A stretch of DNA of 64,000 bases from a bacterium (GTDB lineage Bacteria > Verrucomicrobiota > Verrucomicrobiia > Limisphaerales > RI-55), in NCBI GenBank assembly GCA_016124235.1, contig WGOC01000036.1, positions 1-64,000 on the forward strand, in the 5' to 3' direction. Shown here in pieces: positions 29,020 to 38,263 of the stretch. The translations under genes were made by a program, and so were the position numbers. Under the pieces are notes generated by a model that worked only from the letters and a program-made list of their open reading frames with translations, had not been told where the DNA came from and did no database searches. Within the stretch, counting starts at the first letter, position 1; each line of letters opens with the position of its first letter.

Positions 29020-29978
29020 TCGCCCCTCATCCGTCGATGTCGTCCTCGTCCTCGTGCTCGTGCTCGAACCTCGTGAGGGACGGCATTCTGGCCGAAGCCG
29101 GTCACCTGATCTCTATCTTTTTAACCAGGATCAACAACACCAAGGGCAAAGCCCTCTGACCCATTTCAGCTTTCAGCTTTCTGTTTTCAGCTTTTAAGCG
29201 ATCAGCGTCCATCCCCGGTCAAATCATCCCGCTTACTTTTAACTAAAAACTGAAAACTGCTTACTGTTTCACTGATCCGCAGCCCCAAGAGTAGGACAGG
29301 CATCTTGCCTGTCAGCAATCTGTGACCATCCGTGTCGATCCGTGGCCAAAATTCAAGCGTGGTCGTTCTCGTCCTCGACGTCGATCACAGGGAGGGACCG
29401 CATGCTGCGGTCCGCAGACGGAATCAGCGTATATCAGCGGTTAAATAATCCCGCTTTGTTTGTTCTGAACACTGAACACTGAACACTGATCACTTATTTA
29501 CTGACCACTGTCCTCGGTCCTCCGCTTTCTGCTTTTGGACGATCCGCGTCCATCAGCGGTTAAATCATCCTGCCTTGTTTGTTCTGAAAACTGAAAACTG
29601 AAAACTGTTTCATTGATCCGCGGCCCCAAGAGTAGGACAGGCATCTTGCCTGTCAGCAATCTGTGACCATCCGTGTTGATCCGTGGCCAAAATTCAATCG
29701 TGGTCGTTCTCGTCCTCGTCGTCGATCACCGCGAGGGACCGCATGCTGCGGTCCGCAGACGGAATCAGCGTATATCAGCGGTTAAATAATCCCGCTTTGT
29801 TTGTTCTGAACACTGAACACTGATCACTGATCACTTATTTACTGACCACTGTCCTCGGTCCTCCGCTTTCTGCTTTTGGACGATCCGCGTCCATCAGCGG
29901 TTAAATCATCCTGCCTTGTTTGTTCTGAAAACTGAAAACTGTTTCCCTGACGACCCATCACTCATTCCGTCTCCCCCC
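29020..29978 (+). repeat. Long repeat mosaic including a 341/334-bp tandem duplication
   Basis: After a relic of the INNTKGKAL tail (near 29107-29159), a block at 29266-29606 is repeated at 29607-29940 with few differences. Each copy has a GACAGGCA/TGCCTGTC hairpin with loop TCT (29295-29313; 29636-29654) and a GGACCGCA/TGCGGTCC hairpin with loop TGC (29395-29413; 29736-29754). Heptamers CTGAACA and CTGAAAA close each copy. A third partial copy is near 35010-35240. No gene is seen. Confidence 0.9.
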
Positions 29979-30566
29979 ATGCTCTTTCACCCAACCGAAT
30001 TATCCGGCGCCTTCGTAATTGAATCGGAACCGCACACCGATGAACGCGGATCGTTCGCCCGTACTTTTTGTCGACGGGAATTCGCCGCGCATGGGTTGGT
30101 GACCGATTTCGTTCAGTGCAGCCTGTCTCATAATCGTCAACGCGGAACACTACGTGGCCTGCACTTTCAACGGGCACCGCACGCCGAGACGAAGCTCGTC
30201 CGTTGCGTACGCGGCGCCATCTGGGACGTCATTGTGGACCTCCGCCCCGAATCGCCGACGTTTCGCCGGCACATTGCCGTCGAGCTTTCCTCGGACAATG
30301 GTCGATCACTTTATATCCCGGCCGGCTTCGCGCACGGCTTTCAAACGCTCACCGACGATGCAACCGTCTACTATCAGATCAGCGAGTTCTACGTGCCGGA
30401 ACTCTCTGGCGGTGTTCGCTGGGATGATCCGGCCTTTGGTATCGCCTGGCCGTTCCCGCCCACAATACTTTCCGGGAAGGATCGCGCATTGCCCGCTCTG
30501 GCCGACCTGAACCTGTCAACGACGTCGATTCATTCTCCCTCGAACGGATCCGTTACCGGCCATTGA
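29979..30566 (+). CDS. rfbC: dTDP-4-dehydrorhamnose 3,5-epimerase
   Basis: 195 residues, the usual RmlC size, starting at ATG 29979. GTLRGLHFQ contains the catalytic histidine, and the preceding SFARTFCRREF and later YIPAGFAHGFQTL are core cupin strands of the family. It isomerises dTDP-4-keto-6-deoxyglucose at C3 and C5. The other rml genes are about 20-23 kb downstream, so it may instead serve the CDP-sugar group beside it. Its last codons overlap the open frame of the next gene, whose better ATG lies 9 bp after this stop. Confidence 0.9.
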   Translation: MLFHPTELSGAFVIESEPHTDERGSFARTFCRREFAAHGLVTDFVQCSLSHNRQRGTLRGLHFQRAPHAETKLVRCVRGAIWDVIVDLRPESPTFRRHIAVELSSDNGRSLYIPAGFAHGFQTLTDDATVYYQISEFYVPELSGGVRWDDPAFGIAWPFPPTILSGKDRALPALADLNLSTTSIHSPSNGSVTGH

Positions 30567-30574
30567 AGGAAGCA

Positions 30575-31894
30575 ATGGAGAATTTGGCAAAGGAAACGAA
30601 TAGCCCGCTTGGTCCCGCGATGATGCGCGTCGCTGCAGAGCTTTATCCCATCTGCCGCAGCATCACCGGCAATGGCCTGCGGGAGTCGCTTCGCATTTTG
30701 CAGAACTGCGTTCCCTTGGAAATCCGGGAGGTCCCGACCGGCACTCGCGCCTTCGATTGGGAGGTCCCCGCCGAATGGAATATCCGGGCAGCGTGGATCA
30801 AGGACGGATCGGGACGCACCGTGGTGGATTTCCGGGACCACAGTTTGCACGTCGTAAATTACAGCCGGCCCATTCACGCGCGACTCAGCCTGAATGAACT
30901 GCGCTCGCACCTGTTCTCTTTGCCGGAGCGCCCCGATTGGATTCCGTATCGGACGACTTACTATCGCGACACTTGGGGCTTTTGTCTGCCTCATCGTCTT
31001 TTGACCTCACTGGCCGACGGCGAGTATGAGGTCTGTGTCGACACGTCCTTGGAACCCGGCAACCTCAGTTACGGCGAACTGGTCGTCCCGGGGCGGACCA
31101 CCGATGAAGTCTTGTTCTCGTGTCACAGTTGTCATCCCAGTCTGGCGAATGACAATCTCTCGGGCATGGTCGTCGCAGCCCATCTGGCGGCCTCGTTGCG
31201 GCAACGCCAAAACCATTTGACCTACCGCTTTCTTTGGCTGCCGGGCACCATCGGAGCCATCACTTGGCTGGCCCGGAACGAATCTGTGGTGCCCCGTATT
31301 CGGGCGGGATTGGTGCTTTCGTGCATCGGCGACTCGGGGCCGTTTACTTATAAGAAGAGTCGGCGTGGGGATGCCGAAATCGATCAAATCGTGTCCCACC
31401 TGTTGTCGCCCGAATCGGGCGACCGCCTGATCGACTTCACGCCGATCGGTTATGACGAACGCCAGTATTGTTCGCCCGGCTTTAATCTTCCGGTCGGCTG
31501 TTTCATGCGGACGCCGAACGGGTGTTTTCCCGAATACCACACCTCGGCTGACAATCTGGACCTGATTAAGCCCGACTCGCTGTCGGGCTCCCTGGCAATG
31601 CTCCAGCGGATCGTTGATGTGCTCGAACAGAACCGCTTCTGCCAAAACCTCAATCCCAAGTGCGAACCGCAATTGGGTCGCCGTGGCCTCTACCGTGCGC
31701 TCGGCGGGTTGAGTAACACCGGGCTTGAGCAGGCGCTCCTTTGGGTTTTAAACTTTTCGGACGGGCGACATTCGCTTCTCGATATCGCGGAACGGTCCGG
31801 GATCCCGTTCGCGACCATCGCGCAGGCGGCAACGCTGCTCGAACAACACGAATTGTTGGTATCAGAAACACCATCTCCAACGTCTGGAAGGTAG
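30575..31894 (+). CDS. DUF4910 aminopeptidase-like protein with winged helix
   Basis: About 439 residues from ATG 30575, which is preceded by a purine-rich GAAGGA. The N-terminus reads LYPICRSITGNGLRESLRIL, the hallmark of the DUF4910 family. HSCHPSLANDNLSG near 184-197 supplies zinc-type histidine and aspartate ligands as in M28-like peptidases. The last 70 residues look like a winged helix (LLDIAERSGIPFATIAQAA). Family members are common beside NDP-sugar genes and are thought to be hydrolases, but a sugar-related substrate has not been assigned to my knowledge. Confidence 0.85.
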   Translation: MENLAKETNSPLGPAMMRVAAELYPICRSITGNGLRESLRILQNCVPLEIREVPTGTRAFDWEVPAEWNIRAAWIKDGSGRTVVDFRDHSLHVVNYSRPIHARLSLNELRSHLFSLPERPDWIPYRTTYYRDTWGFCLPHRLLTSLADGEYEVCVDTSLEPGNLSYGELVVPGRTTDEVLFSCHSCHPSLANDNLSGMVVAAHLAASLRQRQNHLTYRFLWLPGTIGAITWLARNESVVPRIRAGLVLSCIGDSGPFTYKKSRRGDAEIDQIVSHLLSPESGDRLIDFTPIGYDERQYCSPGFNLPVGCFMRTPNGCFPEYHTSADNLDLIKPDSLSGSLAMLQRIVDVLEQNRFCQNLNPKCEPQLGRRGLYRALGGLSNTGLEQALLWVLNFSDGRHSLLDIAERSGIPFATIAQAATLLEQHELLVSETPSPTSGR

Positions 31895-31922
31895 CGCCAT
31901 CGTGCGCAAAGCGAATTTGTAA

Positions 31923-33236
31923 ATGGGTATGAGCATGGATTCATCCACCGCGGGCGCCTGCCGAAATTGTGGAGCCGCTTCGCAACACACGTTTGTGGAT
32001 CTGGGCATGTCGCCTTTGTGTGAGACCTACCTCACCCGCGAGCAGCTCAATTCCATGGAGCCGTTCTTTCCGTTGCACGTGTTCGTTTGCGATCAATGCT
32101 GGCTGGTCCAGTTGCAGGAATACGTCAGTCCGGACAACATCTTTTCCGAATACGCGTATTTCTCCTCATTCTCGGATTCCTGGTTGCAGCATGCCCGCGC
32201 CTACGTGGAAATGATTTCGGAACGCCTCGCGTTGCGTACCGAGGAGCAGGTCGTCGAAATCGCCAGCAACGACGGCTATTTGCTGCAGCACTTTGTCGCC
32301 CGCGGCCAGAATGTCCTGGGGGTCGAGCCGGCCGCGAACATCGCCCGCGTCGCCGAGGAAAAGGGCGTCCCCACCCACGTGGCTTTCTTTGGCTGTGAGA
32401 CGGCCACCCGGTTGGCGTCCCAGGGACGTCGCGCGCGCCTGTTGCTGGGCAACAATGTGCTCGCTCACGTCCCGGATCTGCATGATTTCGTCGGCGGCAT
32501 GAAAATCCTGCTGGCCGAGGACGGGGTCATCACCATGGAGTTTCCTCATCTGCAGCGGCTCATCGAGGGCAACCAATTTGACACGATCTACCACGAACAC
32601 TTTTCCTATCTCTCCCTGCTCGCGGTCGAAAACGTCTTCCGCCGCCACGACCTGCGGGTCTTCGACGTCGAGGAATTGTCAACGCACGGGGGGTCACTCC
32701 GCATTTATGCGACGCATGCGCAAAACAAGATCGAACCGGATTCAGTGCGCCTCGCCGGGTTGCGCCGCCGCGAAGCGGCCCTGGGCTTCGCCACGTTGGC
32801 TCCCTATGAATCGTTTCGCCAGCGCGTCGAATCCACCAAGCATCGCCTGTTGCGCCTCTTGATCGATCTGAAGTCGCAGGGTCATTCGATCGCCGGCTAC
32901 GGCGCACCCGGGAAGGGAAATACGTTGTTGAATTACTGCGGGATCCGCACCGACCTGCTGGAGTTTGTGGTCGATCGGAATCCTTACAAGCACGGCCGCT
33001 TTCTCCCGGGCACCCACATCCCGATCTTTCCGCCGGACGAAATAAAAAAACGCCGGCCCGACTACGTCTTGATTCTGCCGTGGAATTTGCAGGCGGAGAT
33101 TTCGCACCAGCTCGCTTACCTTAAGGAGTGGGGTGGTCGGTTGCTGGTTCCCATCCCTGAGCCGGCGGTCCTTTCCGAAACCCCGTCGTCCGATTCAATC
33201 TCAACCCCACATTCCGCATCCTTGTCAGCCGTATGA
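31923..33236 (+). CDS. Nucleotide-sugar C-methyltransferase (NovU/TylC3-like)
   Basis: 437 residues. The first 60 residues hold a zinc-binding pair of cysteine motifs (C13/C16 and C56/C59). A SAM-binding domain follows with VVEIASNDGYLLQHF, and a C-terminal domain with IAGYGAPGKGNTLLNYC is the third module of the family. These enzymes methylate a carbon of dTDP- or CDP-4-keto sugars to make branched sugars. Several starts (31923, 31929, 31935) are close together. Its stop overlaps the next start (ATGA at 33233-33236). Confidence 0.9.
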   Translation: MGMSMDSSTAGACRNCGAASQHTFVDLGMSPLCETYLTREQLNSMEPFFPLHVFVCDQCWLVQLQEYVSPDNIFSEYAYFSSFSDSWLQHARAYVEMISERLALRTEEQVVEIASNDGYLLQHFVARGQNVLGVEPAANIARVAEEKGVPTHVAFFGCETATRLASQGRRARLLLGNNVLAHVPDLHDFVGGMKILLAEDGVITMEFPHLQRLIEGNQFDTIYHEHFSYLSLLAVENVFRRHDLRVFDVEELSTHGGSLRIYATHAQNKIEPDSVRLAGLRRREAALGFATLAPYESFRQRVESTKHRLLRLLIDLKSQGHSIAGYGAPGKGNTLLNYCGIRTDLLEFVVDRNPYKHGRFLPGTHIPIFPPDEIKKRRPDYVLILPWNLQAEISHQLAYLKEWGGRLLVPIPEPAVLSETPSSDSISTPHSASLSAV

Positions 33237-34045
33237 AAGTCGTCCTCTTTTGTGGCGGGCTCGGTACCCGCCTCCGCGATTATGGGGACAACGTCCCCAA
33301 GCCGCTCGTTCCCATTGGCTACCGCCCCGTGCTGTGGCATGTCATGAAGTACTACGCGCACTTCGGACACAAGGATTTCATTCTCTGCCTGGGCTACAAG
33401 GCCGACCGGATCAAGGACTACTTCCTGAACTACGACGAGTGCATCTCCAACGATTTTACGCTGACGTCCGGCGGCAAGAAAATTGAACTCAAGCAGAGCG
33501 ACATCGAGGATTGGAGCATCACCTTCGTTGACACCGGCTTGACCGCGAATATCGGCAGCCGCCTGCGCCAGGTCGCCTCCTATCTGGAGGGCGAGGAATA
33601 CTTTCTGGCGAATTATACCGATGGCCTCACCAATTACCCGCTTCCTCAAATGATCGACGAGTTCAAGGAATCCGGAAAAGTGGGCGCCTTCTTGTGCGCT
33701 CCCCCGTCGCAGACGTTTCATGTGGTCAAACTCGACGATCACCACAAGGTCGTCGATTTGCAGTATGTCCGCGATACCGACATCCTCGTGAATTGCGGCT
33801 ACTTCGTGTTTCATCGCCGGATCTTCGATTTTTTGAAGCCCGGTGAAGAGCTTGTCTCGGGTCCGTTTCGACGCCTGATTGACCAGGGACAACTGCTCGG
33901 CTTTCCCTGCGAAAAATTCTTCGCGATGGACACCTTCAAGGAACAGCAGGAACTCACTGATCTGTTCGAACGCGGGGAAGCCCCGTGGGTGGTTTGGAAA
34001 AACGGTCCGGAAAACGTGGAAATCTCCCCCCATGCTTTCGTTTGA
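33233..34045 (+). CDS. rfbF: Glucose-1-phosphate cytidylyltransferase
   Basis: 270 residues, the normal size. CGGLGTRLRDYGDNVPKPLV is the nucleotidyltransferase signature, and PIGYRPVLWHVMKYYAHFG plus IKDYFLNY match CDP-glucose-forming enzymes more than thymidylyltransferases. It makes CDP-glucose. No CDP-glucose 4,6-dehydratase is obvious nearby. Its start overlaps the C-methyltransferase stop, and its 3' end overlaps the deacetylase gene by 14 bp, indicating one operon. Confidence 0.9.
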   Translation: MKVVLFCGGLGTRLRDYGDNVPKPLVPIGYRPVLWHVMKYYAHFGHKDFILCLGYKADRIKDYFLNYDECISNDFTLTSGGKKIELKQSDIEDWSITFVDTGLTANIGSRLRQVASYLEGEEYFLANYTDGLTNYPLPQMIDEFKESGKVGAFLCAPPSQTFHVVKLDDHHKVVDLQYVRDTDILVNCGYFVFHRRIFDFLKPGEELVSGPFRRLIDQGQLLGFPCEKFFAMDTFKEQQELTDLFERGEAPWVVWKNGPENVEISPHAFV

Positions 34046-34685
34046 TTTGACCAACGTGCGCCGGTTGCTCTGCGTTGGCGCGCACGCGGACGACATCGAG
34101 ATCGGCTTGGGCGGCACGCTCCTGTCTCTGCTGCAAAGAACGCCCGATTTGAAAATCACGTGGGCGGTTGCCAGCGCTCCGGGCCCACGGGCCGACGAAG
34201 CTCGGGCCAGCGCTCAAGCCTATTTGCGGGAGCATGCCGCTTCCTCGATTCAAATCGCCGGCTTTCGCGAAAGTTTTTTCCCCGATCAATGGACGGACAT
34301 CAAGCAATGGTTCGAAGAGCTGCGACGCCAGGGCGATCCCGATGTCGTCTTCACGCATTTTCGGAACGATCGTCACCAGGACCATCGCGTACTCTCGGAT
34401 CTCGCGTGGAATACCTTTCGCAACCATCTGATCCTCGAATACGAGATTCTGAAATACGATGGCGATTTGGGAACGCCCAACCTGTACGTTCCGCTCGATC
34501 CGGCGATTGCTGAGCGTAAGATCGATTTGCTCATGCGGCATTTCATTTCGCAGACCTCCAAGCACTGGTTCACACCCGACACATTCTCGGCACTGCATCG
34601 GATTCGCGGTGTGGAATGCGCCTCGCCCTCTGGGATGGCGGAAGCGTTTTATGCCCGCAAGGCTGTGTGGCAACCAACGCCTTAG
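34032..34685 (+). CDS. PIG-L family deacetylase
   Basis: 217 residues from ATG 34032, which lies inside the end of the cytidylyltransferase gene in another frame. CVGAHADDIEIGLGG at 14-28 contains the zinc-binding A-H-x-D-D motif, and RNDRHQDHRV supplies further metal ligands. The family removes N-acetyl groups from GlcNAc-type substrates. In this operon it could deacetylate an N-acetylated sugar intermediate. A longer frame upstream has no resemblance to the family. Confidence 0.88.
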   Translation: MLSFDLTNVRRLLCVGAHADDIEIGLGGTLLSLLQRTPDLKITWAVASAPGPRADEARASAQAYLREHAASSIQIAGFRESFFPDQWTDIKQWFEELRRQGDPDVVFTHFRNDRHQDHRVLSDLAWNTFRNHLILEYEILKYDGDLGTPNLYVPLDPAIAERKIDLLMRHFISQTSKHWFTPDTFSALHRIRGVECASPSGMAEAFYARKAVWQPTP

Positions 34686-35399
34686 CGGCGCCAACGCCCC
34701 ACGATGCACCGACTTTCGGAGGGCCGAGTTCCACAAGGCGCCAATCGTTACAGCGGTAGGGCGAAGCTCCCGTTGAGCCATCGGCAATCGATTCAGTATT
34801 CTGGCTCCCGACTCCTGACTTGTGACTCCTGAATTCCAGCATCCGTCATCCGTCCTCCGTCATCTGTCATCTGTCATCTGTCATCTGTCATCTGTCATCT
34901 GTCATCTGTCATCTGTCATCTGTCATCTGTCATCTGTCATCTGTCCTCCGTCATCTGACTCCTGTTTCGTGCCCATTGGTGTCCATCCGTGGCTAAAAAT
35001 GAATTCGTTCTCGTCCTCGTCGTCGTCGTCGATCACCGGGAGGGACCGCATGCTGCGGTCCGCAGACGGAATCAGCGTATATCAGCGCAGATCAGCGGTT
35101 AAATCATCCCGCTTTGTTTGTTCTGAACACTGAACACTGAACACTGATCACTTATTTACTGACCACTGTCCTCGGTCCTCCGCTTTCTGCTTTTGGACGA
35201 TCCGCGTCCCTCAGCGGTTAAATCTTTCCGCTTAGTTCGTGCTGAAATCTGAACACTGAAAACTGAACACTGACAAACTTCGTCCCGTCCTCTGATTAGC
35301 ATAACGCATCCCGTCGCTTGATGAGACATACCGAACGAAGGGACCTCTTCGCCACCGGACCATGTGGGGAAATTCATCGAACCATGCACTAATTTGGCA
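34686..35399 (+). repeat. Repeat mosaic with a perfect CATCTGT array
   Basis: A 7-nt array runs from 34840 to 34958 (17 units), with 12 perfect CATCTGT copies at 34861-34944. Upstream is a GGAGGGCCGAGTTCCAC phrase with a GGGCGAAGCTCCCGTTGAGC phrase after it (34715-34780). Downstream is a GGACCGCA/TGCGGTCC hairpin (35043-35061) in a partial third copy of the 29266 block. No gene is seen. Confidence 0.88.
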
Positions 35400-36434
35400 A
35401 TGACCCGCAAAGAGTGGACACCGCTTTCCTCCGGTAAGTGGGATCAGTGTGTGCGGGCATTTCCGGATGCGCAATTTTACCACCTTTCCGTTTGGGCGGG
35501 CGTGATCGCTCGCACCTACGGATTCCGCCCGCGCTATTTGGGTTGGGAAACGGAAGGTCGCGTAAAGGCATTGTGCAGCCTGATGGAATTGCGGCTGCCG
35601 TTGCGTCGGGCGCGCGCCGTCTCTCTGCCGTTTACCGACGTCTGTTGCCCGTTGGTCGCCGATTCGCAATTCGGAATTCCGGAACTCGTCGACGACGTTC
35701 TCCAGTTCGCGGCGCAGGAACGATGGACGTGGGTCGATTTTCGTCTTCCGGAGAATGTCCTGGCCCTCGAGCCGTCATTGACCTTTCTGCACCATCAGCT
35801 GGATTTGACGGGCGGTCCGGAAGCTCTTTTCGGCGCCCTCTCGAGTGCCGCTCGCCGCAACATACGAACTGCGGAACGGCACGGCCTGCAACTGGATCAT
35901 CTGACGGGCAGGGAGGGAGCCCGCACCTATTACCAACTGCATTGTCTCACCCGCCAGCGACACGGCCTGCCCCCCCAACCGCGGGCGTTCTTTGACTATT
36001 TGGGTGATGCCTGTTTGTTGGGTGACTCGGGCTTTGTTGCTGTGGCTCGGCACGAAGGACAACCCGTTGCCGCCGCCTTGTTTCTTCGCGATGGCGCGAA
36101 TGCATTTTACAAATACGGAGCGTCGGATCATCGCTGTCAGCACCTCCGCGCAAACAATCTCGTGATGTGGTCGGCAATCACTAAACTTTGCCACGAAGGG
36201 GTTCGTCAGCTGGACTTCGGCCGGACGTCTCGATCCAACGAAGGACTTCGCCGGTTCAAGCTCCAATGGGGCTGTCGTGAATCCCGGCTGCACTACTATC
36301 GGATCAATCCGCGGACTCGCCAGGTGCAGGTCCTGCCGGATCGTGCACACGGTTGGTACAATCACGTGTTTCGTGCGATACCCATCCCGTTACTCCGCAT
36401 CGTGGGTCGTTTGTTCTATGCCAATCAGGGATGA
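35400..36434 (+). CDS. FemAB-like GNAT acyltransferase
   Basis: 344 residues from ATG 35400. Two GNAT-type halves are evident: an N-terminal region with AQFYHLSVWAGVIARTYGF and a C-terminal region with EGQPVAAALFLRDGANAFYKYGASD followed by LDFGRTSRSNEGLRRFKLQWG, the signature of FemAB-related proteins. Such proteins occur in exosortase-associated polysaccharide loci, where their exact donor (aminoacyl-tRNA or acyl-CoA) is unsettled. Its stop overlaps the next gene's start (ATGA 36431-36434). Confidence 0.82.
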   Translation: MTRKEWTPLSSGKWDQCVRAFPDAQFYHLSVWAGVIARTYGFRPRYLGWETEGRVKALCSLMELRLPLRRARAVSLPFTDVCCPLVADSQFGIPELVDDVLQFAAQERWTWVDFRLPENVLALEPSLTFLHHQLDLTGGPEALFGALSSAARRNIRTAERHGLQLDHLTGREGARTYYQLHCLTRQRHGLPPQPRAFFDYLGDACLLGDSGFVAVARHEGQPVAAALFLRDGANAFYKYGASDHRCQHLRANNLVMWSAITKLCHEGVRQLDFGRTSRSNEGLRRFKLQWGCRESRLHYYRINPRTRQVQVLPDRAHGWYNHVFRAIPIPLLRIVGRLFYANQG

Positions 36435-37351
36435 CGTCCGGCATCACCGCAACACCGTCGGCCGACCGTGCGGGTCGGGTCTGCTTGATTACCGGCGCGA
36501 CCTCCGGTATCGGTCGAGCCGCGGCATTTGCGTTGGCGGGCCACGCAAGTTGCTTGTTGCTGGTCGGCCGAAATGCAAATGCCGGCCGTCAAGTGGGTGC
36601 GCTCTTGCAGCGAAAACACCCAAGCTTGGATGTGCGCTTTATGCCCGGCGACATCTCGTCGCTCGCCGCAGTACGGCAGCTCGCAAATGCAGTCAAAAGT
36701 GCGACCACCCGGCTGGACATATTGATCAACAATGCCGGTGCTCGGTTCGATGTATTTTCTCAGACGCCTGAAGGCATTGAAGCCACTTTTGCGACCAATC
36801 ATCTCGGCCACTTTTTGCTGACGGCACGGTTGACGGAATCGTTGCTGCGTTCGAGCGCGGCACGCGTCATCAATGTCTCTTCCAGTGCTCACGCGGCGGC
36901 GACGCGACCGGAAAACTGGCTGATGACCGCGGAGAATTATGATCGCCGGCAGGCCTACGCTCGCTCGAAACTCGCGAACGTGTTATTTACGTACGAGCTG
37001 AGTCGTCGCCTTGCCGTGTGTGCGGTATCCGCCAATGCGGTTCATCCCGGCATGGTCTTCTCAGGTTTTGCCCGGAACAATGGCTGGGTGAGTTGGCTGA
37101 AGCACCTGGTGTCTCACGGTCTGCGGCGCGAACTGATTTCAACAAAGCATGGCGCCGACACAATTGTCTATCTCGCCACGGCACCCGAAGTCGCTGGCGT
37201 CACCGGGAAGTATTTCTTCAAACGCCGCGCGATATCGTCGTCGCCCTTGTCCCACGATGAATCGTTGGCGCGGGAACTGTGGTCCGCAAGCATTCGCCTT
37301 GGTGGTCTCGACACTTCCCTGGGCCCCGCCTGGAATGATTTCACTCCGTGA
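36431..37351 (+). CDS. Short-chain dehydrogenase/reductase, retinol-dehydrogenase-like
   Basis: 306 residues from ATG 36431, overlapping the FemAB-like stop. TGATSGIG at 21-28 binds NADP(H), NNAG lies at 100-103, and Y176-x-x-x-K180 is the catalytic pair within QAYARSKLANVLF. The long substrate loop and the extended tail match the retinol-dehydrogenase-like subgroup. It is coupled to the FemAB-like gene and precedes a fatty-acid-type cassette, so reduction of an acyl or aldehyde intermediate is plausible but unproven. Confidence 0.82.
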   Translation: MTSGITATPSADRAGRVCLITGATSGIGRAAAFALAGHASCLLLVGRNANAGRQVGALLQRKHPSLDVRFMPGDISSLAAVRQLANAVKSATTRLDILINNAGARFDVFSQTPEGIEATFATNHLGHFLLTARLTESLLRSSAARVINVSSSAHAAATRPENWLMTAENYDRRQAYARSKLANVLFTYELSRRLAVCAVSANAVHPGMVFSGFARNNGWVSWLKHLVSHGLRRELISTKHGADTIVYLATAPEVAGVTGKYFFKRRAISSSPLSHDESLARELWSASIRLGGLDTSLGPAWNDFTP

Positions 37352-38263
37352 ATCGCGGAGATATCCCTCCTCTGGGAGGGACCGCATGTTGCGGTCCGGA
37401 GATTCGATCAGTGTTCATCAGCGTCCATTAGCGGTCAAATGATCCCGCTTACTTTGAACTGAACACTGAACACTGGTTACTACTCGATGATTCCGCATTC
37501 CGCATTCCGCATTCCGCATTCCGCGCTCCGCGGTTAGAATGGTGGGGCGAAACTCCGTTGAGCCGTTTGCAATCCTTTCAGCATTACCGCTCCTGACTCC
37601 TGGCTCCCAGCTCCTAACTCCTAACTCCTGCATCGTGTCCATTGGTGTTAATTCGTGGTTAACAATTCAGCGATCCGTGTAAATCGGTGTCCATCCGTGG
37701 CTAGGTTGCTGCCCTCCGTCATCTGGCTCGGCACCGCTTTCAGCTCTCAGCTCTTGGAGGCCTTTCGGCGCTGACCCATTTCAGCTTTCAGCTCTCTGCT
37801 TTCCGCTTTTGGACGATCCGCGTCCATCAGTGGTTAAATGATCCTGCCTTGTTTGTTCTGAAAACTGAACACTGGTTACTACTCGATGATTCCGCAGTCG
37901 GCGTTTCGCGCTCCACCTTGCTCGGCTCCGTGTAAATCAGTGTCCATCCGTGGCTAAAAGGAATTTGTCCTCTCCTTCATCCTCGTCCTCGCTCTCGTCG
38001 TCGTCCTCAGTCATCCGTCGTCCGTCATCCGTGGCATCGAAAGGTGGGGTGAGCTCTCCGAGCGCGCCTTTGACTTTAAACATTGCACCGAAAACCTTGA
38101 ACGAAACGCCTCCGCGTTGATCTGCGTTTAAATCATTTCGCTTCGCTGGATCTGAACACTGAAAACGGATCACTTGTTTACTGACCATCGTCCTCCGTCA
38201 TCTGGCTCCTGAACACTGATTACTGACTACCGATCACAGAATTCCGTCCATTAAAATTGCCTT
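37352..38263 (+). repeat. Repeat mosaic, 912 bp
   Basis: Contains a GGACCGCA/TGCGGTCC hairpin with loop TGT (37379-37397), six 7-nt units TTCCGCA/CTCCGCG at 37491-37532, a GGAGGCCTTTCGGCGCTGAC phrase shared with the first mosaic, and a GGTGAGCTC/GAGCGCGCC hairpin with loop TCC (38048-38068). The rest is CTGAACA-type heptamers and CGTCCTC-like hexamers. No gene is seen. Confidence 0.85.

Noticed and set aside
29295-29313. GACAGGCA hairpin as intrinsic terminator
   Set aside because: No T-run follows this or any of the other six copies.
34840-34958. Possible CRISPR array
   Set aside because: Units are 7 nt with no spacers, and no cas genes are in the window.
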